DNA of 64,000 nucleotides from Chalciporus piperatus. Its lineage: Eukaryota; Basidiomycota; Agaricomycetes; Boletales; Boletaceae. The notes under the pieces are model-generated. The model saw only the letters and a program-made list of their open reading frames with translations. It made no database searches and was not told the origin of the DNA. Where the stretch lies: NCBI GenBank assembly GCA_038093975.1, contig JBBPTG010000003.1, forward strand, positions 1 to 64,000, given 5' to 3'. The translations under genes and the position numbers were made by a program. Below are positions 35,858 through 48,483 of this stretch, piece by piece (positions within the stretch are counted from its first letter, which is position 1; each line of letters begins with the position of its first letter).

Positions 35858-37516
35858 ATGGGATCCTCGGGAGGTCTGTTCCCAGTAGAGATTGTATGCA
35901 AGATTATCTGCTTCCTAGACCCACTTGAAGTTGTCCGCCTGCGAGCTGTAAGTCTACTGGGAGTGTTTCTACATTCACGACCTCCTGAGCTTATCCGCCA
36001 TCTAGGTCTCAAAGCAACTCCGAGATATCACCTATGATCTCGGAATTTGGAAGACATTATATGTGAACGCTCGTCTGCCTCGTCCTCCAGGACCATTCCC
36101 GCATCAATCGGCTTCGTTCCTAGAACGTACACTGATACGTTCCGCACGGTTGGCCGAATCTTGGACGACACAGCGTACTCAAGATACTAGGATGGTCGAG
36201 GTCCGAATAGGAAGCATGCCAAGGGGATCTCGCAAGATGATCGCTGGACGATGGCTTATTAGTTGCGATTCCTACAGGAAGTTCGTTCTGTACGATATAG
36301 AATCGCGGACGTCTCCTCCGAAGGTCCTGTGGGATTCTCAAGTTGATTATTCCGTATTTGCCTGGGATGCCGCCTTCGTCATATCCCCTGAAGGAGACCT
36401 GGTTTACATCGTATTAAATGACAGGGGCTGGGACGAACAGCTCATTCCATGGTGCGTACAATCCGGTAGTGCCACGCCGATCATCCTGATTTGTTTCATG
36501 CTGCAGGAAGCTTTTGGAATTTCGGTTGAGCACCGAATCAGGCGAGGTGTACGATCATGTGTGCTTGGATGTTCCTGCGTGGAAGACCAAGAACTTGAAA
36601 CCGGTGGTGCTCAGCTGTCGTGGGCCAATCATATATTTTGAGAGTCACCAGTTGGTCTTTGATACACGGACGCGAATCTTTTACAAGTTTCCTCTATTTT
36701 CCACGGGATTTGTATGTGTTTCTCATCAGAAATTGAAAGATACTTATCTCACTACGTACGCAAAATCAGGATATCGGAGCAGCCGACCCCGATGGAAGGA
36801 CACCTTGGTCGGTTTCAACGACGAGCACGCATATCATTGCTCTCTTCAGAGTTTCCACTCGTGTAGCGCTGCACCCGTCTACACTCGTCCAGGTTTTCGC
36901 TCTCCCCACCAATCCAGGACCAGCCGCCGACAACTCATGTATCCTGCACCTCACTCACGAGGCAACCATACCTCAGGAATACGTGCAGCTTACTCCCATC
37001 AGGGAGCCTGCCATTGACCCTACCTCTGGGTCCACGAGATTGACATTCCTGTATATACTGCATCTGCGGGAAGAAACGGACGTTAGAGAATTCCTATGTG
37101 TCAACTTCACCCTCCCAAAGCCAGACCCCGACCTCTGTGTCATGCCCATTTCAATCCATACGCACCACCTCTTCAAAGTCGAGAGCGACGTGCGCGACGT
37201 GCGCGACTTCACCGATTTCATCGAGTCCTCTGATGATGGACATACCAGGGGACTATCTTTCAGCTATTCGGCCCCGCCAGTGGAGAGAGTTGAAGATATA
37301 TCGTCGACGCTTGAGGCCATGAAATTCACGATCAACGTTTCTGGGGATGAATCTACGGGCATGTGTGGGGAGGCCGAGAGGCCAAGGTTGAAGCGCACCG
37401 ATGGTAATGCTAACATACTTGGCCCGATGTGCTTTGATGGTGTGCGAGGGATACTTTGTTGTCCTCATGGCATAGGAATTTCTTGTGCAAATATTCTTGT
37501 CATAGACATCAAGTAG
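35858..37516 (+). CDS. F-box protein E
   Basis: Exons 35858-35947, 36006-36451, 36507-36711 and 36770-37516 give a 495-residue protein with all phases consistent. The F-box is at the very N-terminus (LFPVEIVCKIICFLDPLEVV, intron, then VSKQLRDITYDLGIWKTLY), followed by the NARLPRPPGPFPHQSASFLE segment typical of agaricomycete F-box proteins. The remaining ~400 residues are strand-rich repeats (GRWLISCDSYRKFVLYDIES; TTSTHIIALFRVSTRVALHP), likely a propeller-like substrate-binding half. Probable SCF adaptor. Related to gene D, not to A, B or C. Confidence 0.9.
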
Positions 37517-38319
37517 ATGATTGCTGCCAGTGGTGGTTACTACATAGTTGCTTGCAAGTCGATACAAGGATATTGTGGCATTTCTATCGTGACCGCAACT
37601 GCCCCGGTCTTTAGTGAATTGCGGGAAGGAAGTGAAACAAAACTACGCCGAGAGGAGAGAGAGGAGGAAGTATAACAATGACATCCATCCTCGGCAAATC
37701 CTCAGTGCCTCGCGATCGTCGCATACTGCCACCACGTGATGTCGTCAGATCGGTAGATTGGGCCGCGGCGGTAAATTCAAGAAGTTACTCCTGCTGTCCC
37801 ATGGCGCTCAAGCCGTTCGTTGGCCACTGCGCTACGACAATCCGCTCGGTTCATGGAATGAGCATGGGGTCGGGGGAATGAATGGTAGTTCCAGAAGGCC
37901 GTCAAGTGCAGTCGGACAGGTATATTGCACGGAAAGCACTGCTCTGGGCGAGACGACAAAACGTGGTAGCACTGCAGCCTGCTCTGATATCACCTTCCGA
38001 ACCGAAAGGTCCTTCCAGGTCCCTCCATGATCTGTTGCATCCAACTGGTCACAGAAAACGTGGTCCATCGCGTGTCTGCCACGCCGCATGCTGTACTAGT
38101 AAATTACCCCCTCTCTCTCAGCTGCCTCGTGTTCCATTCCATTTCTCGACGGTACGGCGGTCATAGCCCCTTCCATCCTGTTTGCGCCTTGCTGCGTCTC
38201 GTACTATAAGCGAAACGAAACCAACGTGCGCTTCAAGTTCTCTCCTCCATCTCATTATCCTCGTCGTCCACCACTCTCACTCACACTCACACAGCGCAAA
38301 ATATTATTTGGACTCGAGG
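37517..38319. other. Spacer and promoter of the 38.3-kb gene
   Basis: No gene recognised. The frame of the next gene is open upstream to 38182 (MRLAASRTISETKPTC) and includes a His/Ser run (HHSHSHSHS). This reads like 5' UTR, and the ATG at 38320 is preferred. Confidence 0.55.
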
Positions 38320-39924
38320 ATGACGGATTACTCCGAGTTGTCGTACGTCCGCGACATCCGCATAGACACGAGCTTCGCCCGCCCACAAAGCGGTGGAAGA
38401 GACTTTCTCGCAGAACCAAACCCAAGAGACCGTTACTCTCGTCAGAGCAATCAAACCCAACCTCGCGTACGGGACGTCACTTGGATATCCACTTCCCAAT
38501 CTCAACTCCCGTCCGCCCACACCCATCCGCACACCCCACAGACACCCAGATACATCCCAACTCCCTCTTTCTCAGTCCCACAAGCGAGAACCCCGACGCC
38601 TGACTTGAGGAAGTCAGCACCGACGGTCACGGATCTCGAAATCGAAGCAGAGTACATGACAGTGAGCGTCGATGAGGGGGGCGGCGATGATTGTAATTAT
38701 GGTGGACATGGGTATGGATTTAGCGAAGTCATGTTAACGACGGTTACTCGGAAGAGCGAGAAGAAGAATCCCCTAGGCGGATTCGTCAACGGTCTACGTC
38801 GTCTTCCGAAAGTGATGTCCAAGAGTCGTTTGAGAGACCATCAGAAACCAGAACGACAGGGGACTGGCACAACGGCTGCGAGCACGTTCGAGAGTGGAAG
38901 GACCGTGGCGACGCTTCCGCGTTATACACCACATTCCATGCCTGGAATTCAAAAATCCAACTCGGATGACATACCGACTGTGGAACGGCTCGAGACCCCA
39001 CCCGCCGATGGGGAAAATAGTATCGGGGACGCACGGAGAGAACGACTGATGTTATCAGCCGTTCGTGAACGCTCTTACGAACATAGCCTCCACCCATCCT
39101 TGCACATGCCTCGTGCCCATTCCCATTCCCGTTCAGACAACACATCCAGCTCCAGCCAACCTTTCGAACGTGGAGGCGAAGGTCCTCACGCGATGTCGAC
39201 CCCCATCCTCGCAAACGCATCCCTCCGCCTCTCATCCCCCATCCTTGCCGAACCTCGTCCATCAGCCGATTTCATGAAGATGGAATCACCCATCCGTCCA
39301 CCTCCCGCTGAATCTGTCAGATCACAAATCGCGAGAGCAACAAAGTTCGTTCGCGATCTTAGCAATCTCCCTTGGATCGCCTCGTCCGGCGTATCAAGTA
39401 TCTACGTCCCCGGAGAAGCAACCTCCAGACGTTACAGCCGTCCCATCGCTAAACAAAACGGATCATGGTATACCCCTCGTGCTAAACCAATCGACCTCCT
39501 CGCAGGTCCGTCAACGACGGGCCTCTTGGGTGCACAACAACACGTAGCGCTACAACACTCTCGCGCCGTTCCACAACCTTACATACTCGGATCGAGTGCG
39601 AACTTGCTCTTTACGCAACCACCGCATATCGGAGGAGGTGGTGGTGGGTCCGGATCATCGCGTTCCCATGAAGGATCACCGTCGACGGATAGTCATGGAA
39701 GTCAGGCCCAAGTCCTCGCACCTGCCTATGTTGCACAACCTTTGTTCGTGTATCCATCTGGCCTGCCTCAACCGGGAGGTCCGCCAGAAGCGGCGTTTCC
39801 TAGACCTGTCTACATGCTTGCCAATTCATCGCCACATTTCATGTCGTCAAGTCAGGATGGAGGAATGGGCCCGAGATTGTATGTGTCGCAGCCGTCGGGG
39901 TTGCGGACACCGACGTTTGGTTAG
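38320..39924 (+). CDS. Conserved hypothetical, low-complexity Ser/Pro-rich protein
   Basis: Single-exon frame of 534 residues from MTDYSELSYVRDIRIDTS. It is largely disordered, rich in Ser, Pro, Thr and His. Ordered-looking islands are KKNPLGGFVNGLRRLPKVMS, SGRTVATLPRYTPHSMPG, and ESVRSQIARATKFVRDLSNL followed by PWIASSGVSSIYVPGE. The last island is shared, to my recollection, by many agaricomycete hypothetical proteins. A GGGGGGSGSS run lies near residue 485. No membrane segment or signal peptide. Function unknown; the islands suggest a scaffold or regulatory protein (inference). Confidence 0.8.
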   Translation: MTDYSELSYVRDIRIDTSFARPQSGGRDFLAEPNPRDRYSRQSNQTQPRVRDVTWISTSQSQLPSAHTHPHTPQTPRYIPTPSFSVPQARTPTPDLRKSAPTVTDLEIEAEYMTVSVDEGGGDDCNYGGHGYGFSEVMLTTVTRKSEKKNPLGGFVNGLRRLPKVMSKSRLRDHQKPERQGTGTTAASTFESGRTVATLPRYTPHSMPGIQKSNSDDIPTVERLETPPADGENSIGDARRERLMLSAVRERSYEHSLHPSLHMPRAHSHSRSDNTSSSSQPFERGGEGPHAMSTPILANASLRLSSPILAEPRPSADFMKMESPIRPPPAESVRSQIARATKFVRDLSNLPWIASSGVSSIYVPGEATSRRYSRPIAKQNGSWYTPRAKPIDLLAGPSTTGLLGAQQHVALQHSRAVPQPYILGSSANLLFTQPPHIGGGGGGSGSSRSHEGSPSTDSHGSQAQVLAPAYVAQPLFVYPSGLPQPGGPPEAAFPRPVYMLANSSPHFMSSSQDGGMGPRLYVSQPSGLRTPTFG

Positions 39925-40498
39925 GTGTCGGTTGGCTCGGAGTACGGTTTCGGATTTTGAGTGTATTGTATCATATAAGCTATGCACGGAGTATCTGCCA
40001 CCGTGAGGAGCACATGTACATTCTCTTCCTTTTACACATGTGCAGTCGACAACATTGATAGCATGGGCATTGCATGGACCCTTTAATTATATGTACCTCC
40101 TTATTTATGAATCATCCGAACAAAATTGGGCTTCTGGTGAATGTTCATGAGGTTTGTGCAATATTCCCCATAAACTGAACCTTGTCCTCACTCGTTCTCG
40201 TTTTTTTCCAGAAACGATAACGGCGGCAGATCGACTTCTGATAGCTCCGTGTACAACCATATCTGCTATGGATTAAGCCACACTCCAATCCCTCAGGAAG
40301 CGACTGCGGCAGCACTTGCTAAGAAAGTGGAGACCTAGATTGGTAAGTACTGCATTATTATAAGCATACAGTGCGGACATATGTACTCACCTCGTACTTG
40401 GCAGGTCACCACCTCAAATGTCACGTTGTTCAGATGGCTTTGTACCATTGGTGCTTCGTCGTTGCTTTATCGTTGCAATGAACGATCGCCATTCGGAA
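39925..40498. other. Spacer between convergent genes
   Basis: 3' regions of the 38.3-kb gene and the kinase. No gene recognised. Confidence 0.6.
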
Positions 40499-42200
40499 TT
40501 ATACACCCTCCAGCCACGCATCATTCAACAGCTCCTGTGCACTGGGGCGTGAGGCGGGATCCAATGTCAGACAGCGATACATAAAGGCAGAAACACCCGA
40601 TACGTCCTCTTTATCCACAGTCCCAAGTCCAACTAACTTCTCCTCGAGGCTGCTCCGTGCAAACTCCGTCACCTGGCGAAGGTCACCTTTCGTGGAAGAA
40701 AAAAAGGGTCACTATCATCATCCAGAAATTCAGAAAAAAACTTGCCGCTCACCATCTTCGTTAAAATAGTCATCTCGCCGGCTGCTAGCTTTGAGAAATC
40801 GCGGAGGGAACGGTCCCAGATACTTGACCATCTCCTGCAAGTGCATGTTGACCGAGTACGTGGTCTCTTGACCAAAGAGGTGGTGATCAGTGACAAGTTC
40901 AAATAACTGCAGGAGAGCGGTGAGAGTCCCGATCAGAACGTCCGTCCGATTACACGTACGAGACACCCGACCGTCCATATGTCGATGGGCGAGGACCATG
41001 GACAACCGAGAATAATTTCTGGTGCACGAAGAATATGAGGTTGATAGTGATCACCGTGGACAGGCTTTTCAATACTCGTAGCTGCTCAAAACTCATTAGC
41101 ATGCGGAGTGACAGGCTACTCGCAGTGTACCTTGGCCATAGTCAATAATGCACACCGAGATATCATCCAGAGACGGGCTGAGGCCGAAGTTCGGAAGAGG
41201 CTGCGACTCGGCAAAGACGATCGGTAAGGAAGACGGACCCTGATCGATGGGAGGCCCGTAAACGAGAGCCGGGTTTGCTTTTAGGTATTCGTCTATCTGC
41301 GGTGTGACCTGGGGAGGCAGTTTCACCAGAACGTTATCTGATTTAAGGTCTCAACGTAACTTCAATCAGCGAATTGTAAACGATTCATGGTACACCAAGA
41401 TCACCTGTATGGATGTAACCACACTTACGATGGAGGTAATCAAGAGCTAGAAGAACTTGCTTGATAACGCGCTTTGCAACAGACACAGTGAGCGTGTCAC
41501 GTCCGGCAGGTCTTAGCTTCTGTAGGCTTGAGCCCAAGACATCTGTCGCAAAGCAGATGTGGCCGCCGGCGCGGCTTTTGGCGATGAAAAAGTGTCGGAG
41601 GGTAAGACAGTGCTTAAAGCCCGGATGGCTAGAATCGGCTGATTCAACCTTTTTGAAGACTTCAAACTCTGGGGAGAGGCGCTCGACGATACATGCTGTT
41701 GCATTGGCAGTGAGGAGTTTGAGAGAAACGTAAGTTTTCACGTCTGCCTCTGTGTCGCTGTATGGAATGAAGATTGGCGAGTTGCCCCAACAAAACCGAA
41801 GATACACGCACACCGCGAGCCATACAGTGGAATTGCGAGCCCATCCAAGCTTCATAATATGGTTTGTATAAGCGTATAAGTGCTGGTGAATGAGCGTACG
41901 TACCTTGCGCACGAAGTAGTAACGATTTAACTGACGACCAACTGCAGCACAAGTGAAGTATCCATAACCTTGCTCCGCACTCAAGAAGAGGGGCTCTTCA
42001 GGAGGGTTGATCCCGCCTTTCGCTGGACTTCCACTTGTATCTGTGTCTCGTGCATCGAGCATATCCTGGGGTGGTACTCGACGCGGTTTTCCCGACAGAT
42101 TTCGGGACACCGGTAATTGTCGATGGAGATTCGGATGGCGTTGACCCAAAACAGCGTGGTACGAAAGAAGGGGTAATTTATAGGACCTGAAGCGCCACAT
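40499..42200 (-). CDS. SRPK-like serine/threonine protein kinase
   Basis: Multi-exon kinase. The N-terminus has EEPLFLSAEQGYGYFTCAAVG, typical of fungal SRPK-like kinases, then VRK and LGWARNSTVWLA across an intron (glycine-loop region), and VKTYVSLKLLT with the putative catalytic Lys. The catalytic loop is HTDLKSDNVLVKL, formed by an intron inside HTD, as in SRPKs. The metal-binding motif reads IDYGQ instead of DFG. The APE segment is ILRAPEIILGCPWSSPIDIW, followed by TVGCL-LFELVTDHHLFGQ and the C-terminal RCLTLDPASRPSAQELLNDAW. All introns are short with consistent phases. The exact start is uncertain (42200, or MLDARDTDTSG near 42062). Substrates are unknown; SRPK relatives phosphorylate SR-type proteins, but the expanded fungal group is uncharacterised. 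Confidence 0.87.
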
Positions 42201-43164
42201 AGTTCAGTCCCAACTGAAGAATAACAGTTTAACAACGAGGATTCGAGGACACAAAGATAAGGTGTCCCCTTTTGAGGCGAGGTTCAGCGTGGGGTAGGTG
42301 TACAGCCACACAGGGGTGAGGCCCAAGTTAGCGGCATGTGTAATGGAACTGTTGAGGCACTCACTGTAAGTACTCCCATTTTATAAACCACAAAGCGAAC
42401 GTTACACGTTAACTTCATTCAAGACGAGTCTAAACACGTCAAGGCAAGTATCATTGGAGCGAGACGCTCTCATTCCTCAGTGAATACCGCTGCTCTCTCG
42501 ATCTCAAGTGGGCGTGATCGAGTACAGACCTTCAAATGTGGTCTGTGCGAGAGCTCTAAGTGCCGCAGACCGGGTACAGTCAGTACGTTCAGAAGGATGC
42601 CAATGCAACCGGATTATGCGCGAATTGTCAAAGAGCCAGGTGTACGACGGGTGAAACAACAGTCGCAGGTCGCCGTTACTCTGACACATGAGACAACCGT
42701 ATTTGCAAGTCAGCTGGCAGCGAGCCGACAACTTGAAATGCGCCAAGATACTCACTGTCAGAAGTAGCTCGTCAACATCCATTTTTTTTGCTGCGGCTAC
42801 CAGACATGGAGTGGTGGTGTTAATTGGATGCGTGTTTCGACGTGCAGCGCATCAGACTGAAGGTATTCCAAGGAAGTATTGCCTGAAAGTTGCTGAGGGC
42901 CGTAGCTGAGATGACCGTCTTGATCCGACTCTTGGGTCTGCACCTGTCTGCACTATGAGGGCCGCGAAAGAGCTGGGCTGAGGTGCACAGCCACGTGTGC
43001 ATGTCCCCGCAAAAGTCGTTCAGGGCTTCCGAGGATGAGTGTACATACTATTGAGCACTTCCGAAACCCAAGGAAGTAGAACTAAAGCTTTCAGCTGCAA
43101 TATCTATCGTTCCTTTCCTGCTGAGTCGACAGACCGCACCGCAACTTTTGGTAGAAGGATCGGG
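42201..43164. other. Spacer
   Basis: Overlapping open frames on both strands at 42480-42780 and a few short ones around 42700-43220 show no recognisable protein. Nothing else seen. Confidence 0.55.
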
Positions 43165-44937
43165 TCATCCATGCCGAGACTCGGACACTGTCCCAACTCC
43201 CTCCACATTTTCCAAGTCTAGAGATCTCAAGGTATGTACGGATGAAACTATTCCTTCGCATTCCTCGACGGGCATTCTTCGCGCTTTGATCTTGAGCGTC
43301 TCGAGGGGACAGTCTGACCGAGCCAAGAACTCCAAGAGCTTGGCGGTGTTAGTACTCGACCAGCTGCCAAGGTTCTGCGTGATGTTGAGATGACACAAAT
43401 TGGGTAAGATCAACATGTCCAAAAGTATCCAAGCGGTGCCAGAATGCACCCTAATCGTGAGCGAACGAAGCATGGTGTGTGTGAGCGGATCGGGGCGAAG
43501 GTTGCTGTGGGTCCAGGGATCGACCATTGAAACGACCATGCTTTCAAGGTGGGGACAAAATTGCAGTGGTATCAAGCAGAAGTGTGAGCCGATTGGGATA
43601 TCCAGTCTGATATGCGTGAGCTCCGTCCAACTGGTGCCAAAGACTTTGAAGACCATATCGACATTGCCTCCAATGTCACCCTTGACAGTCATGTCGAAGA
43701 CACGATGCTCTGACACATCGAGCAAGGGATCCACGAGCATGGGCATGGGCGTGTCACTGAAGTAAGCGTTGACATCAGACAGGGTGTCACGAATATGGAG
43801 GTGGCTCAAGTTGGGGATCGTCAGCGTGTCAAAAAGCGACCCGTTTCCGTACATCAAAGCGTTCCCAATGTCCAGCGTACGGAGTTTCAGGTGGGTACAT
43901 GAGACGGGATCATCATGTTCATGTATGATAAGAGGGGAGATGGCGAAGTGCTCGAGGTTGGGACACATTTGGAGGAGGGTCCAGAAGATATCGACGTGAT
44001 GGAGGTATTGGTCGGATCGGATCAACACGGCGAGGCGGGTGAGGTTCGTCCATCCTGGGTGGAAGGAAGGCAAAACCCCCATGTCGAAAGCAGGAGTGTC
44101 GATAGTGAGAGTGTGAAGCCGAGGGTGCGGTTGGACGATTGATATTGTCTGATCTATGGTTCCAACAGTCATATCTCCCCTGAGAGTGAGCCGCTCTAGA
44201 ACAGGGACGTCCAAAAGCATCAGGTTTAGACCGTCCGCCCCTTCAAACTCGACACAAAGCTCTGTGCACCGACTGGTGTAGAGCCGTAAGAAGTCGATCG
44301 GCATCCTCGCGAGTCGTCCATAAAACACGGGCAAGGAATAGACCTCAAGTGAAATTGGACAGTTGCGTGATTTCTCAAGCCAATGTTGGTAGCAGCGAAA
44401 TCGTTGTCCCAAGTCGTACTGTCTGTCCAGGATGGACAACGAGCTCCACAATCTTGGCATACGAAGAGCGACCTCTCGCCAACCCCTACAGATCCGTGTC
44501 AAGAGCAACGGTGCAGTTTGTGTACTTGGGGCGATGTACGTCTCGTTGGGCAAACACCGTATGAAGATCTCCTCGAGTACATCCAAGGGAAGACGGCGAA
44601 CACACGAGATGAAGCCTTCGTGCATCGTCATCGAAGATTCGATTTGCTCGCGCTTCTCGTAGAGCTGATGAAGGGTGGACTGCGTTTGCTGTATGATGGT
44701 ATCAATGCTGTTGAGCTGCTCTCGACGCCGGGATACGATGTCACTAATGGTAGAGAGATCCGATTCGGACGCAACGTAGTTTGAGGCGACATACTTGGAG
44801 TATGCGGTGTCGAGGGGAGGAAACTGCTCACCCAGATTCGCCATCAACGTTGATGATCATGGGCGAGAAGGTGAGCAAAATCTCCGGTTGTTCCAAAGTG
44901 GAGTGCTCACTATTCGAAGTAGCTCTTCAGCAGACAT
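43165..44937 (-). CDS. F-box protein C
   Basis: Paralogue of A and B on the opposite strand. Exon 1 is 44911-44937 (MSAEELLRI), the same 27-nt start exon. A GTGAGC/CAG intron (44824-44910) joins it to 43165-44823, giving 561 residues. The F-box reads RRLPLDVLEEIFIRCLP, followed by ICRGWREVALRMPRLWSSL and a leucine-rich-repeat-like body (ERLTLRGDM, PRLHTLTIDTPAF, PNLEHFAISPL). The small second exon seen in A and B is missing or absorbed into the intron. Probable SCF adaptor. Confidence 0.9.
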
Positions 44938-46714
44938 TTTGTAGAGTTTTGGTCGTGGGCACGTTGTGGTTGGGTTCAATTCTGGATGGCGTTTGAAAAT
45001 CGAGGCGTATGTACAGTTCAAGGTATACGGTAGAGTCAAGGATGTAGGTTTGATCCTGATGTGTCCATTACGTGATCAATGAACTTAGGACTACATCGCT
45101 CCAACCATCTACGATCTCAAGGTGTCTGTTTTCGTAGAGATAAAACGTTGGGAAGGAGAAGGGTACGGAAACTTGGACGCGAAACCATCACGATGTATCC
45201 CTGAAATCAGGAGACGACTTACTGGTACGTATACGCAGGCCAGCTTCAAGTTCGACAACGCCGAGGGGTGAGTCTCGAGGATGGAATTATATTTCGACGT
45301 AGTACATAACTGCACCCCAAAGCGCCTGAGCGTACTCGGTCATTGGAAGCCTTTTCAAGTTCGACTCACCATGATTCCCGGGAGCCATCTTGGACGATTT
45401 CTATCAACGAAGCCCGTGCTGAGCCTTCAGACAATCTACCCTGATGGACGGAACACCTTCAAACCAAGCTGGACCGGCATTAACTCGACACGAAACCGCA
45501 TCGTCCACTGCCTCACTCACTTCGCAAGACATTCAAAGGTACAATATGACCTGCTTTTCGCAACATAAGACATAGAACACGCAAGATGGCAAGCGCCGTG
45601 GTTGCCCACGGCAGCGGTTATCACTTTTGGTAGGGAACTTGAACTTTGTCGTTGATATTTCCTTGGGCAGGTAACCGAACGGCTGCCCTCACTCTGTTTT
45701 CCCCATTATCTGAGAATTTGGAGAACAAGTGAAGTCCGAGGACCGAGACCCGCCAGTAGATATCCATTCGGCGTGGCTGCATCCTCATCAAAGGTTTCCT
45801 CGAAGTCGAAGCGAGTCGACGAGAAACACCTCGGCACTACTGGGATCCACTCGTAGAGTTGGCCTGTTGGAAAGAGAAAGAACAACTACAAAATGTCCTC
45901 ACTCGGCTGCAACTTGTCACACGAAGTTTGGCACTGGAGAAACGAGCGTGGGCAACTTAAACCAAGAGCAACCATGGACTTTGAGATCGGAAATGGCTAA
46001 CTTCTCTTACCAAAGATCACGTTGAGCTGATCGGAGTTTCTCGCATTGGAGACTACCAGGACATCTTTGAAAGCACCCATTCTCCACTTGCCTTGATCGA
46101 TCCGTGCAGTACGTACTACGAGATGATTTGGGGCCCCGACCGATACGGCGGGGTCGAAGTTCTGATGGAAATCGACTTGCTGTGAAAGAGTTGCGGTGTC
46201 TGATAGGTAGCGAGTTGTTGCTTGGTCAAGTCCGCCGGTGGTACTGCCATATGCACTCGATACAAGCGGCGTACAGGAGTGTGGCAGGATTCTTCAACAT
46301 ATTTTGTATGCTGTACTTAGTAGCCTTCATGATGACAGACATGTTGCATCAGACGACTTCCCACATCACGGATGCGGTGCTAATGATCCAGAAACATTCT
46401 TCTTGTGCGGGATGTAGAGCCCGCACACTTTTGGGACGTGTTCTCATGTCGAATCGGGGGAAGCTGTAATACCTCAGTACCATGATGTATACCGTCTTGC
46501 CCTCAGCAGAGGCAGAGTCCAGACCACGCCGATTCGAAAACGGGAAAATAAGCCATGCGTGACCCAGGCACAATTTTACAGATTCTGATCATTATTGGCA
46601 CCTCATACAGCACGACATTGTTGAAGGAACACCGCCTTGCCCTCAGCGGAAGCAATCTTGCACTTCATGTAAAAGCGCGACATAATACTACCCCCTTGTC
46701 GCTCTACCACTGAC
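44938..46714. other. Unresolved region with possible gene fragments
   Basis: On the plus strand, short stretches look protein-like: DYIAPTIYDLKVSVFVEIKR (from 45090), APERTRSLEAFSSSTHHDS (from 45320, after a possible intron) and VSRIGDYQDIFESTHSPLAL then IDPCSTYYEMIWGPDRYGG (46037-46150). I could not join them into one model or recognise a family. It may be a degraded or poorly modelled gene. The words TTGCCCTCAGC occur twice (46498 and 46637). Confidence 0.3.
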
Positions 46715-47147
46715 ATGCCGTTCACTGTTCGTAAGTGCTTGCAGACTCATCTGATACTCAACCAACCCTTGCTGACATTGTATTGTATGATTAGTATGCG
46801 AAACGAGCAATGCCACCGTACTTGGCATATGTTGCTCCCAAGCCCAGGCCCAATACCAGATAAGCGTTAACGAAACCACCAGCGCCTTCGTATTCGGTCC
46901 CTCCGGAAATACCATATCAACCTGCACTTGGGATGTCACTTCAAACTCGACAGGCCAAACCGAAGTCAATGCCTGGCTGAATTGCATCGCCCCATATGAT
47001 CAGGCCAATCTCACCTTCAATACCGCTTGTGGTGTCCTTCCAAATAAATCGAATTCTGCTCGAGGTGTTGGAATCAAAGGTCATTTGAAGTGGATTAGTG
47101 GATTGACGTTGGTGGGAATGACCGTGCAAGCAATCTTGGCGGTGTAG
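46715..47147 (+). CDS. Small N-glycosylated protein with C-terminal hydrophobic tail
   Basis: Exons 46715-46730 (MPFTV) and 46795-47147 encode 122 residues. The body has several Cys (ETSNATVLGICCSQAQ; STCTWDV; NCIAPYDQ; NTACGVL) and four N-glycosylation sequons (NAT, NET, NST, NLT). It ends in a hydrophobic tail (WISGLTLVGMTVQAILAV) preceded by a small-residue stretch. This resembles fungal GPI-anchored surface proteins. No signal peptide is encoded in this model, so the N-terminus may be lost or mis-modelled. Not represented by any long uninterrupted frame. Confidence 0.6.
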
Positions 47148-48483
47148 AAGGATTCTGGGGGATTCAATGGGATGTGTCGTACGGGCCGCAGAGGGGGAGA
47201 ATGCACGAATTTATCAGCTGCTCTCACCAGATCACGCTAGTCAGTCAATCTACCGGGTGTGGACATGCATAAGGTGTTTGGAATGACGATTAGAACATTG
47301 GGCAAGTCCCGTCAGGCACGAATGTCACCGGTCAGCAGTTGTAGGACGATCCTGATATCCACCCACCACTTGTCCAATCATCATGAAGGGCAAGGTTATT
47401 GCTTGAAGCGAACTTGCCAGCGGAGCATCTGATATGAGCGAGGTGCTGTAGCTGAATCTGCCCAAGTACTGCATCTGCATCAGAAACAGTGACGATAACC
47501 TTGAACCGGAACGCAATAAAAAGACATACCCCCATCAGTGAGATGTCCCCCATTGGCGCATCTTTTCGTTGGTGCGGTTATCGTAATCCCTGATTGCATT
47601 TGGAATACCTTTTCGAGCAACACCCTGTCTACGGAAACCGCTCGGCGAGCTCTTCATCGCCGGTGGTGGTCGGATGGAAACCGACAACAGGACCGTCCAG
47701 GGACATCAAACTCCGGGGCTTGCGTCGGGTTCTGCAGAGACAGAGGGTGTCCAATGTGTGGTTGTCAATTACAACAGTAGGACGACTGACGCTCTCAGCG
47801 CACATACCGGGTGTCGAGACATCAGGATGGTTGATGGAGGTAGCTCTTCCCAATTGCCCACCTTTAATACGTCCCAAGACGCGTCACGCGTTACCACCAC
47901 CACTAACGACATCGCAGCTGCCAAATTTGAGGCAACGCGCACACTGTGTCGCATATGGAATGTCCGTTGTTTTCGTCGAGGCAATGGTTGGCATGAATGC
48001 TAACTGGGTAGCTCAGCCCGGACGACTGCCAGTCTCAGACTCATGTTTGGAGGTGATCGCGTGAATGGTATCGATTGTCGGTGGTAGAATGAGTTCGTTG
48101 GACACGTTGAATGGTTGAGTCCACCTCGGGTTTGCTGGTTGTGGTAATGGGCGAACGAAGCCGACGAAGAGCTGCGAGTTTGACTTAAAGACAATTGAGA
48201 CTTGTGTGCGGAGTTGGTCGTTTGACTGGTGGCCAGTTGCTTGGGTTGTTCGCCGACCTGCATCGCGCTTGGGTGGGTCATCATTCGAGTTTTTCCACTA
48301 GCACGACTCACAGATCAATGGTGTTCCGCGTAGCCAATAACAAAGTGACCAGTCGGACATGGCTAAACGAACGATAGGCTGTAGATGCGTTTGTCGACTG
48401 AGTCGGCGCTATCGGACCGATATCCCGAGAAGTTTCACAACGTTACGGAACGAGTTTTTGCACTCTGCCACTGAACGTCCAGG
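47148..48483. other. Unresolved region, possible decayed minus-strand gene
   Basis: On the minus strand, VLLEKVFQMQSGITITAP and KRCANGGHLTDGG (47530-47640) join by a GTATGT/CAG intron to AVLGQIQLQHLAHIRCSAGK followed by ASSNNLALHDDWTSGGWISG (47340-47480). Upstream exons cannot be joined without stops. I do not recognise the family; it may be a relic of a secreted-protein gene. The last 150 bases precede F-box D. Confidence 0.3.
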
